A stretch of 7,847 nt of DNA from Rhodospirillaceae bacterium (GTDB lineage: Bacteria; Pseudomonadota; Alphaproteobacteria; UBA828), in assembly GCA_028819955.1 (NCBI GenBank), contig JAPPKP010000150.1, positions 1 to 7,847 of the forward strand. Reading direction: 5' to 3'. The notes under the pieces were generated by a model, which had not been told where the DNA came from, made no database searches, and saw only the letters and a list, made by a program, of their open reading frames with translations. Positions within the stretch are counted from its first letter, which is position 1. Every line of letters starts with the position of its first letter. Shown one piece after another: positions 1 to 6,157 of this stretch. A program made the position numbers and the translations under genes.

Positions 1-1292
1 TGTTCTATTTCGACAACACGATGCCCTGGGGCTACCCCAACAACCCGTTCGCCGACCTGGCCGGCGTCAACGAGATGAGCGAGCCGCGCGCTGTTCTCGC
101 CATGCGGGTCACCTACTTCCACTGGGGCTTCCACGGCTGGGCGGTCTACGTGATGGTGGGCCTCTGCCTGGCCTACTTCGGGTTCCGCAAGAAGCTGCCG
201 CTGACCCTGCGCTCGGCGCTCTACCCGATCATCGGCGAAAAGATCTACGGCCCCGCCGGCCATGCGGTCGACCTGCTTGCCGTGTTCGGGACCGTGTTCG
301 GCGTCGCGACCTCGCTCGGCCTCGGCGTGAGCCAGATGGCGACCGGCCTCAACCATCTGTTCGGAATCGACCCCGGCGTCATCACGCAGGTCATCCTGAT
401 CGTGATCATCTCGATCGTGGCGACGCTCTCGGCGGTCTCCGGGGTCGGCAAGGGCATCCGCATCATCTCCGAATGGAACATCTGGCTCAGCATCGTGCTG
501 GTCGCCTTCTTCCTGTTCGGCGGCCCGACGAAGTGGCTGCTGGGCCTATTCGTCACCTCCGTGGGCGACTACCTCTGGCACTTCATCCCCATGGGCTTCC
601 AGATCTTCAATACCGAAGGCGCAGCGGCCTGGCAGGGCGGATGGACGATCTTCTACTGGGGCTGGTGGATCTCCTGGGCTCCCTTCGTCGGCATGTTCAT
701 CGCCAGGATCAGCCGCGGGCGCACGATCCGCGAGTTCATGGTCGGCGTGATGTTCGTGCCCACCACCATCGCGTTCCTGTGGCTCTGCATCTTCGGCGGC
801 AACGCCATGTACGCCGAGCTGGAGGCGGCCGGCGGCGTCGGCACCGCCGGGATTGCCCAGCTCGTGCGGGACTGGAACCTGCCCGCCTCGCTCTACGGCA
901 CCATCGACCTGGTGACGGGCATTTCGTGGCTGAACTGGATCATGGCCGCGCTCGCGACCTTCCTGCTGGCGACGTGGTTCATCACGTCATCGGATTCGGG
1001 CACGCTCGTCATCACCACCATGCTCAGCATGGGCAGCGACAACCCGCCGCGGAAGTTCCGCATCTTCTGGGGGCTGGGAGAGGGGTTCGTCGCGGCGGTG
1101 CTGCTGCTCGCCGGCGGCCTGAAGGCGCTTCAGACCGCCTCCATCGCCGCCGCCCTGCCGGTCAGCATCATCATGCTCATGATGACCTTCGGCATCATCA
1201 AGTCCCTGCACGAGGACCCGAGCGCCGTGCCCATGCCGAGCGACGGCAAGGCGCCGGACGGCACCAGCTTGAAAGGCGACATTCCACGTTGA
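1..1292 (+). CDS. BCCT-family transporter, C-terminal part (5' end outside window)
   Basis: This is a secondary transporter of the betaine/choline/carnitine family, which takes up quaternary ammonium compounds across the inner membrane using a sodium or proton gradient. The frame is already open at the left edge (first full codon at 3), so the Met at 21 is internal. The first transmembrane helices are missing. The family signature is very clear at 642-738: WTIFYWGWWISWAPFVG followed by FIARISRGRTIREF. Other family landmarks are HWGFHGWAVY after the loop, FGVATSLGLGVSQ, FITSSDSGTLVITT in a late helix, and a last helix ending in FGIIKSLHED. A short hydrophilic tail of about 25 residues follows. 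About 430 of the usual 500-700 residues are visible. Only 50 bp separate its stop from the next gene on the same strand, so the two are probably co-transcribed. The exact substrate (betaine, choline, carnitine or another) cannot be told from this part. Confidence 0.95.
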   Translation, partial: FYFDNTMPWGYPNNPFADLAGVNEMSEPRAVLAMRVTYFHWGFHGWAVYVMVGLCLAYFGFRKKLPLTLRSALYPIIGEKIYGPAGHAVDLLAVFGTVFGVATSLGLGVSQMATGLNHLFGIDPGVITQVILIVIISIVATLSAVSGVGKGIRIISEWNIWLSIVLVAFFLFGGPTKWLLGLFVTSVGDYLWHFIPMGFQIFNTEGAAAWQGGWTIFYWGWWISWAPFVGMFIARISRGRTIREFMVGVMFVPTTIAFLWLCIFGGNAMYAELEAAGGVGTAGIAQLVRDWNLPASLYGTIDLVTGISWLNWIMAALATFLLATWFITSSDSGTLVITTMLSMGSDNPPRKFRIFWGLGEGFVAAVLLLAGGLKALQTASIAAALPVSIIMLMMTFGIIKSLHEDPSAVPMPSDGKAPDGTSLKGDIPR

Positions 1293-1330
1293 GGCTGGCC
1301 GCCATGAGAGCGCTCGGGGTCGGAACAAGA

Positions 1331-1337
1331 AGGGGAG
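1331..1337 (+). promoter_or_regulatory. Ribosome binding site for the PotD-like gene
   Basis: AGGGGAG sits 5 nt before the ATG at 1343. It favours that start over the in-frame ATG at 1304, which has no comparable site and would put 13 extra residues before a normal signal peptide. Confidence 0.6.
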
Positions 1338-1342
1338 CGGAG

Positions 1343-2479
1343 ATGGCATCTTGTCGGGGGATCGGAGCCCTTGTCCTGTCACTCGCCCTGTTGGCGTCGG
1401 TCCCGGCATTTGCCGAGGACGAGCCGGCGGAGGAGGGGGTCGCGGCACCGACGAAGGAGCTGACCATCGTCTCCTGGGGCGGCGCCTACACCCGAAGCCA
1501 GATGCTGGCCTACGTGAAGCCCTACCGCCTGCTCAGCGGCGAATGGGTGTGGATGGAAACCTACAACGGCGGGCTCAAGGAGATACGCGAGCAGGTCGAG
1601 ACCGAGAACGTGACTTGGGACGTGGTGGACTTCGAGCTCTCGGACCTGATCCGGGGCTGCCGCGAAGGCCTGCTAGAGGAGCTCGACCACGGCACGCTGC
1701 CGCCGGGCGACGACGGCACGCCCGCGGCGGACGACTTCATCCCCGGCGCGTTCACCCCCTGCGGCGTCGGCCAGACCGTGTGGTCGACGGTGGTGGCCTA
1801 CGATGGCGAGGCGGTCGGCGAGAGCGCTCCCTCCACCCTTGCCGACTTCTTCGACGTCGACGAGTTCCCTGGCAAGCGCGGCCTGAGGCGCGATCCACGC
1901 GTGATTCTCGAATGGGCCTTGATTGCCGACGGCGTGGCGCCGGCCGACGTCTATGCGACGCTGGAGACCGATGACGGGCTCGATCGTGCATTCTCGGTCA
2001 TGGACGAGATCAAGAACCACATCGAGTGGTGGGAGGCGGGCGCGGACCCGATCCGCCTGCTCGATTCCGACGAGGTCGTCATGACCTCGGCGTGGAACGG
2101 GCGCATGTATCGCCCGATCGTGGAGGACGGCAAGCCCTATGCCATCCTGTGGGACGGGCAGATCTGGGACATCGATTCCTGGGGCATCCCCAAGGGCAGC
2201 GACAACCTGCGCAAGGCCATGGACTTCATACGCTTCGCGACGGGCACGGGGCCGCTCGCGGAGCAGACGAAGTACATCTCCTACGGCCCGGCCAGACTTT
2301 CCTCCATGGCGCTGGTGGCCGATGAGACCAAGCCGCACCTGCCCACCGCGCCCGAGAACCTCACCCGCGCCCTGCAGACGGACGCCGCGTGGTGGGCCAC
2401 GCACCACATCGCGCTGACCGAGAAGTTCGAAGAGTGGCTGGCGAGCGGCGGACGCGGCCTCTCAGGCTCGGCCCGCTGA
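1343..2479 (+). CDS. PotD-like periplasmic solute-binding protein (ABC type)
   Basis: This is a 378-residue extracellular solute-binding protein of the spermidine/putrescine (PotD/SBP_bac_8) type, which captures a small cationic or zwitterionic solute in the periplasm and hands it to a membrane partner. Residues 1-24 form a Sec signal peptide with a hydrophobic core and an AFA|ED cleavage site. The mature domain opens with the family motif LTIVSWGGAYTRSQ (about 40-53). It contains Cys106 (RGCREGLLEELD) and Cys140 (CGVGQTVWSTVVAYD), positioned for the disulfide common in this subfamily. Aromatic-rich segments (EWWEAGAD, WDGQIWDIDSWGIPKG) are likely ligand-binding strands. The gene follows the BCCT gene by 50 bp and may share its mRNA. 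No permease or ATPase gene follows; the minus-strand ABC genes beyond belong to the unrelated CUT2 class. The ligand is unknown; a polyamine, betaine or amino-acid derivative would each fit the family. Confidence 0.88.
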   Translation: MASCRGIGALVLSLALLASVPAFAEDEPAEEGVAAPTKELTIVSWGGAYTRSQMLAYVKPYRLLSGEWVWMETYNGGLKEIREQVETENVTWDVVDFELSDLIRGCREGLLEELDHGTLPPGDDGTPAADDFIPGAFTPCGVGQTVWSTVVAYDGEAVGESAPSTLADFFDVDEFPGKRGLRRDPRVILEWALIADGVAPADVYATLETDDGLDRAFSVMDEIKNHIEWWEAGADPIRLLDSDEVVMTSAWNGRMYRPIVEDGKPYAILWDGQIWDIDSWGIPKGSDNLRKAMDFIRFATGTGPLAEQTKYISYGPARLSSMALVADETKPHLPTAPENLTRALQTDAAWWATHHIALTEKFEEWLASGGRGLSGSAR

Positions 2480-2524
2480 GCGCAATCGTTCCGCCGGGCG
2501 CTCGCAGGCCTCCGACCCTCTACC

Positions 2525-2794
2525 TCACCAGCCAAACCAGAAGGCCCGCTGCGCCGGGACACGGCGAAGCACGCGCCCGTCTGCGGCGGTGAGCGCGTGC
2601 TCGTCCATCGTCCAGATCGCGCCGGATCAGCGCCTCGCCGGACGTGTCGAAGTACGCCGAGAATCGCGGGTCGATGAGGCTGTAGAGCGCGCTCTTGAAG
2701 GCGGCATAGCGCGGGTGCCGCGCCTCGGGTGCATTCCACATCGCGCGTTGCCAGGCGTCGAGGTCGCGGCCGTGCCCGGCGCCGACCCGGACGG
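2525..2794 (-). pseudogene. Frameshifted C-terminal coding remnant (possibly DUF3179-like)
   Basis: The minus strand just after the ATPase stop reads like protein in two pieces. From about 2794 to 2617 one frame gives RDLDAWQRAMWNAPEARHP, then YAAFKSALYSLIDPRF, then SAYFDTSGEALIRRDL. From about 2620 to 2528 the next frame gives IWTMDEHALTAADGRVLRR, then VPAQRAFWFGW and a TGA at 2527-2525. Both pieces have strongly GC-biased third positions, and their junction (RRDL/IWTMDE) reads smoothly after a shift at about 2612-2620. There is no start codon with a ribosome binding site, and the piece begins at the ATPase stop, so it looks truncated at the N-terminus. The ending (VPAQRAFWFGW) resembles, from memory, C-terminal sequences of DUF3179-type proteins, where more residues would normally follow. 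The family call is tentative; that this is degraded coding sequence is better supported. Confidence 0.5.
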
Positions 2795-3577
2795 TCAGCC
2801 CGCGAGCGCCTCAATCTCGCTCTTGAGGTCCTCCAGTTCGGCGCCTCCGGCCATCAGCTGCCGAATGTCCTTTTGCACGAGATCGTCCCGGGTGCCGCGC
2901 CCGATCACTTCGCCCAGCGACAGGAAGGTGTAGCGATCGGCCACGAGACGGGCGTGGCTCTCGTTGTGCGTGATGAAGATGATGGCGATGTTGCCGCGCG
3001 CGCGGACCCGCATGATCGTCTTCAGCACTTGCATCTGCTGCTTCTGGCCCAGCGCCGAGGTGGGCTCGTCGAGGATCAGCACATGCGCTCCGAAGTAGAT
3101 CGCGCGTGCGATCGCAAGCGTCTGGCGCTGGCCGCCCGACAGGGTGCCGACCGGCTGGCGCGGATTGGCGATGTCGATGCCGATCAATTTCATCTGTTCC
3201 AGCGCGATTTCGTCCATGCGGGCGTCGTCCAGGACGCCGAACAGCTCGGGCTTCTTCATCAGCTCGCGGCCCATGAAGAAGTTGCGCGACACCGGCATCA
3301 GCGGCGCGAGCGCCAGGTCCTGATAGACCGTGCCGATGCCCACATCCGCCGCATCGCGCGGCGAGCGGAACGCGACCGGTCGACCGTCAACCCGAATCTC
3401 GCCAGATGTCGGAGGGTAGACGCCGGAGAGGATCTTGATCAGCGTCGACTTGCCGGCCCCGTTGTCGCCGAGGAGCGCATGGATCTCGCCGGGATAGACC
3501 TCGAGGTCGACACCATCCAAGGCTCGCAGTTCGCCGAACCGCTTCACGACGCTTTTCATTTCGACGACCAGGTCCAA
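2795..3577 (-). CDS. CUT2-type sugar ABC transporter ATP-binding protein (FrcA-like, single domain)
   Basis: This is the ATPase subunit of a ribose/fructose-type importer. It hydrolyses ATP on the cytoplasmic face of the two permeases encoded upstream. Taking TTG at 3577 as the start gives 260 residues, the usual length for FrcA-like single-domain ATPases (RbsA-type proteins have two domains and about 500). All nucleotide-binding motifs are intact: Walker A GDNGAGKST (37-45), Q-loop Gln86 in TVYQDLALAP, signature LSGGQRQ (146-152), Walker B VLILDEP (166-172, catalytic Glu171) and H-loop His204. The TTG is preferred because GGAGG lies 7 nt before it and it restores the first beta strand (LDLVVEMKSVVKRFG). 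The alternative ATG at 3559 would cut that strand. The gene starts 26 bp after the permease stop and is the last intact gene of the unit. The substrate is not predictable from this subunit. Confidence 0.93.
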   Translation of the reverse strand: MDLVVEMKSVVKRFGELRALDGVDLEVYPGEIHALLGDNGAGKSTLIKILSGVYPPTSGEIRVDGRPVAFRSPRDAADVGIGTVYQDLALAPLMPVSRNFFMGRELMKKPELFGVLDDARMDEIALEQMKLIGIDIANPRQPVGTLSGGQRQTLAIARAIYFGAHVLILDEPTSALGQKQQMQVLKTIMRVRARGNIAIIFITHNESHARLVADRYTFLSLGEVIGRGTRDDLVQKDIRQLMAGGAELEDLKSEIEALAG

Positions 3578-3584
3578 GCGCAAT

Positions 3585-3589
3585 CCTCC
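3585..3589 (-). promoter_or_regulatory. Ribosome binding site supporting the TTG start of the ATPase
   Basis: The minus strand reads GGAGG, 7 nt before the TTG at 3577-3575. The later ATG at 3559 has no such site, so this element decides the start. Confidence 0.6.
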
Positions 3590-3603
3590 GCCTGCTTCGA
3601 CGT

Positions 3604-4554
3604 CTAGTGAGGCGCAAACATCTTCGGAAAAACACCCCTGATGGCAACCAGTCCGACCAAGGCCAATCCGAGCACGATCTGATAGGCGAAGATGTTGATT
3701 CCCTGCAAGATGAGCCCGTGCTTGAGCGCGAGCAGGGTGGCGACTCCCAGGAACGCTCCCCAGACCGTTCCGGCCCCGCCCAGCAAGGCGCAGCCACCTA
3801 TGATGGTAGCCGCGATCGCCTCGAACTCCATCGCCGTCGCGGTGGTCGTCGAGACCGAGGACAGGTTGGACGCCGTGATGATGCCTGCGAACCCGGCCAG
3901 GACGGCCGAGATCATAAACGCGCGGATCTTGACCCAGCCCACCGGCACGCCTGTCGCCAAGGCGGCAGTCGCATCGCCGCCGACGGCGTAGATGTGACTG
4001 CCGAAACGCGTTCTGGCCATTACGAAGGTGAACGCCGCAAGAATGAACGCGCAGATCGGCACGGCATGGTGGAGTCCGAGCGACTTGCCCCCCAGCAGCT
4101 GCAACCAGAAGGAGCCGCGGATCTCGTCGGGAATGACGAGAGCGTAGCCGCCCGTGACGTACTCGACGAGCCCGCGATAGACGAACAGGAAGCCCAGAGT
4201 CACGAGGAGGGAGGGCAGCTGCAGCCGCCAAGTGAGGATGCCGTTGACGTATCCGATCAGGGCGGCCAGCAGGAGGGCCAGCAGAAGGGCCGGCAGCGGT
4301 CCGATGTCGGCATTCAGGAGCATGACGAAAATCATGCTGACGAAGGCGTAGACCGAGCCTACCGAGAGATCGAACTCGCCCGAGATGATGACTACGGCCT
4401 GGCCGATCGCGACGATACCGAGCCAGGAGATGTCGCGCAGAAGGCTCGGCAGGTTGTTGAACCAGGCCACGCCGATCAGCACGGCAAGAAGCGCGAACAG
4501 CAGGACGACGCTCAAGGCCGCAATCGACTCGCGACGAGCTGTCAAGACTCTCAC
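3604..4554 (-). CDS. CUT2-type sugar ABC transporter permease (RbsC/FrcC family), second of two
   Basis: This 316-residue inner-membrane permease belongs to the BPD_transp_2 family. It forms half of the translocation channel of the importer. It is almost entirely hydrophobic segments, the first at about residues 12-32. Family motifs are GEFDLSVGS (59-67), LPSLLVTLGFLFVYRG (113-128), ARTRFGSHIYAVGG (180-193) and MEFEAIAATIIGG (242-254), the last being the cytoplasmic region that contacts the ATPase. The start is GTG at 4554 with GAGAGG 6 nt upstream; an in-frame stop at 4603-4605 and the absence of an in-frame ATG exclude a longer form. It is clearly paralogous to the permease gene upstream: the same motifs occur in the same order. 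The two products probably make a heterodimer. The ATPase gene follows after 26 bp, but 268 bp holding a palindromic repeat separate it from the other permease gene. Confidence 0.93.
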   Translation of the reverse strand: MRVLTARRESIAALSVVLLFALLAVLIGVAWFNNLPSLLRDISWLGIVAIGQAVVIISGEFDLSVGSVYAFVSMIFVMLLNADIGPLPALLLALLLAALIGYVNGILTWRLQLPSLLVTLGFLFVYRGLVEYVTGGYALVIPDEIRGSFWLQLLGGKSLGLHHAVPICAFILAAFTFVMARTRFGSHIYAVGGDATAALATGVPVGWVKIRAFMISAVLAGFAGIITASNLSSVSTTTATAMEFEAIAATIIGGCALLGGAGTVWGAFLGVATLLALKHGLILQGINIFAYQIVLGLALVGLVAIRGVFPKMFAPH

Positions 4555-4681
4555 CGTCCGCCTCTCGTCCCAGCCATCGATACCGTCCCCCGCTCCGGTC
4601 TCCTAGTGTCGTGTTTCTGAAGTTCATTAGCATTCGGACTGGCCGGTGCGCGGTCTCTCCGACCGAGTCTCTCTCTCACCT

Positions 4682-4776
4682 CGTCATGCCCGGACTTGAT
4701 CCGGGCATCTCTCTCAGCAAGGCCCACCCGTCGCCGGGCAAACACGTGGATGGCCGGAATAAATCCGGCCATGACG
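4682..4776. repeat. REP-like double palindrome between the two permease genes
   Basis: Two perfect hairpins face each other. The left one is ATGCCCGGA / TCCGGGCAT (4686-4694 and 4700-4708, loop CTTGA). The right one is ATGGCCGGA / TCCGGCCAT (4750-4758 and 4764-4772, loop ATAAA). The outermost 12 bases, CGTCATGCCCGG and CCGGCCATGACG, are also complementary at 11 of 12 positions, so the whole 95-bp unit is a nested inverted repeat. Elements with this 'GTCATGCCCGG ... GATCCGGGCAT' pattern are dispersed between genes in many alphaproteobacterial genomes. Translated, they give the familiar spurious peptides of the MPGLDPGI and AGFIPAIHV type. It lies 47 nt after the stop of the first permease gene, where it could stabilise or partly terminate the transcript. 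That role is inference. Confidence 0.85.
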
Positions 4777-4822
4777 CGGAAAGGGCGCCGGGCAGTTGGA
4801 TAGAAACATCCAGAACGGGGCA

Positions 4823-5818
4823 CTAGTTCAAGAGCCCCATGCGTTGGTGCATGAGTTTCGACACCACGAGGAAGCCGATCAGGATGGCCCCGACGAGGGC
4901 GATGTACCAGGACGTCGGCGCCCCCATCATCATCAGCCCGCCCTTGAGCGAGGAAAGCACGAAGACTCCCAGGATCGGCCCCCAGATCGATCCGATCCCG
5001 CCGCTCAGCGTACAGCCGCCGATCACTGCGGCTGCGATCGTCTCCAGCTCCATCTTGACGCCCGAGGTCGAATAGACGGAGCCCTCCTGGCAGACCGTCA
5101 TGATGCCGGCGAGGCCGGCCAGGCCGGAGCATATGACGAAGGCCTTGGTCTTGACCGCGTTCACCGGAACGCCGTTGGCGAGCGCCGCGCTCGGCTCGCC
5201 GCCGGCAGCCATGACATGGCTGCCGAACCGGGTGCGCGCCAGGACGAACACGAAGGCCGCCGTCAGGATCAGGAGGATTATGAACGTTACGCTGACGTCG
5301 AAGACTCGATCCTTGAGGAACTGTACGACCAAATCTCTGCGATACTCTCTAGGAATACTGAGGCTGAACCCCTGAGTGGAAATGTAGGCGATACCCCGAT
5401 AGACGAACATCCCGCCCAGTGTGACGATCATGGAAGGCACATGAAAGCGCACCGTCAGCACGCCGTTGAGGAAGCCGATGGCACAGGCCGTGGCCAAAGC
5501 CAACAGCATCGACGGGACGACGCCGATCGCGAGACTGTCCATGGTCCAGATGAACACGACCCCGGCGACGGCAAAGACCGAGCCGACCGAAAGGTCGACC
5601 TCGCCGCTGGTCATCAAGAGCGCCTGTCCGATGGCGATAACGCCGATCGGAGCAGCGACCCGCAATACGCTGGGGATCGAGTTCAGCCACGCGCCGTCCG
5701 TGCTGGCGACGAAGAACAGCACGATCAACAGCGTGCCAATGACGACGCCCGTTTCCACGCGGCCCAGCAGCCGCGTCCTGACGATCAGGGCGAGACGGCC
5801 CGGAGCGCTAGCCCGCAT
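4823..5818 (-). CDS. CUT2-type sugar ABC transporter permease (RbsC/FrcC family), first of two
   Basis: This 331-residue BPD_transp_2 permease is the other channel subunit of the importer. Its motifs parallel those of the downstream paralogue: GEVDLSVGS (72-80), VPSMIVTLGGMFVYRG, ARTRFGSHVMAAGG and MELETIAAAVIGG. A slightly longer cytoplasmic N-terminus precedes the first membrane segment (about 23-39). The ATG at 5818 is the earliest possible start because an in-frame stop lies at 5822-5824. The only purine-rich stretch before it, GGTGAG, is just 2 nt away, so translation initiation may be weak or coupled in some other way. The gene lies 339 bp after the binding-protein gene, a large gap for an ABC operon. 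It is followed by the REP-like repeat and then the second permease gene. The transported sugar or sugar-like compound is unknown. Confidence 0.93.
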   Translation of the reverse strand: MRASAPGRLALIVRTRLLGRVETGVVIGTLLIVLFFVASTDGAWLNSIPSVLRVAAPIGVIAIGQALLMTSGEVDLSVGSVFAVAGVVFIWTMDSLAIGVVPSMLLALATACAIGFLNGVLTVRFHVPSMIVTLGGMFVYRGIAYISTQGFSLSIPREYRRDLVVQFLKDRVFDVSVTFIILLILTAAFVFVLARTRFGSHVMAAGGEPSAALANGVPVNAVKTKAFVICSGLAGLAGIMTVCQEGSVYSTSGVKMELETIAAAVIGGCTLSGGIGSIWGPILGVFVLSSLKGGLMMMGAPTSWYIALVGAILIGFLVVSKLMHQRMGLLN

Positions 5819-6066
5819 TTCTCACCATGTTGCACCGACTCGGGATCGACGGCCGCTCCCACGACTTGTCGCCGCAGCAGGACGGCACTCCATAAGACAG
5901 TCTCGAATGGGCGTTGTCTTCAACAATTCAGTCGCATCGATGCGCAGAACAATGCGCCGGCGCAGCGCCGACGATTTGCCGATCGAAGCGCTCGACGCCG
6001 AAGTCTCCGGCGCCTGCCGTGCCGGCCTGAACCCGAACTGGTTGCGCTCTCGACGCCTAAGTCCCT

Positions 6067-6085
6067 GGACATGTCCTTTCGGACA
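6067..6085 (-). other. Overlapping small palindromes, one with a GAAA tetraloop
   Basis: GGACATGTCC at 6067-6076 is a perfect 10-bp palindrome. It overlaps a second stem, which on the minus strand reads TGTCC-GAAA-GGACA (6085 to 6072): a 5-bp stem with a GNRA tetraloop. A further GTCC-CT-GGAC lies at 6061-6070. On the minus strand the cluster sits just downstream of the larger hairpin. It could be an RNA structure or a protein-binding palindrome. Confidence 0.35.
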
Positions 6086-6096
6086 ATGGAAGCGAA

Positions 6097-6128
6097 GCCG
6101 GCGAGGCCACGGATACGACCTCGCCGGC
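6097..6128 (-). terminator. Hairpin after the binding-protein gene (attenuator or mRNA stabiliser)
   Basis: GCCGGCGAGG (6097-6106) and CCTCGCCGGC (6119-6128) form a perfect 10-bp GC-rich stem with a 12-nt loop, 29 nt past the stop of the binding-protein gene. There is no strong T-run after it, only a mildly T-rich stretch. A partial terminator, or a structure that protects the upstream mRNA, therefore fits better than a full stop signal. Such hairpins commonly let a binding protein be made in excess over its permease. Confidence 0.5.
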
Positions 6129-6157
6129 GCCTCTCCAACGAACGGTTCGGACGCGGC

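Larger units (their letters stand above)
5819..6157 (-). other. 339-bp gap between binding-protein and permease genes, no gene seen
   Basis: Neither strand shows a convincing gene here; the open frames are Arg-rich shadows. The gap contains the hairpin at 6097-6128 close to the binding-protein stop, then a cluster of GTCC/GGAC repeats at about 6061-6085. I found no good sigma70 promoter for the permease gene in it. Its length suggests either a processed or partly terminated intercistronic region or a lost small gene. Confidence 0.5.

Noticed and set aside
473..1342. Open frame extending the PotD-like gene upstream by almost 290 codons
   Set aside because: It overlaps the BCCT gene in another frame and translates to Arg/His-rich nonsense. 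The signal peptide and ribosome binding site place the true start at 1343.
2480..2524. Bidirectional terminator between the convergent units
   Set aside because: No stem of useful length followed by a T-run could be found on either strand.
3607..4620. 337-codon open frame on the plus strand
   Set aside because: It is antisense to the second permease, composed mostly of charged residues and Gln, and has no recognisable domain.
3578..4633. Open frame extending the ATPase upstream by about 350 codons (a possible fusion)
   Set aside because: The extension overlaps the second permease gene out of frame and is Arg-rich with no domain. The TTG start with GGAGG explains the gene.
4682..4776. CRISPR repeat pair or classical Rho-independent terminator
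   Set aside because: There are only two non-identical hairpins in inverted orientation with no spacer series, and no T-run follows either stem.
4611..4826. Small open frame containing MPGLDPGI
   Set aside because: The peptide is the translation of the REP-like palindrome, a well-known spurious prediction in alphaproteobacterial genomes.
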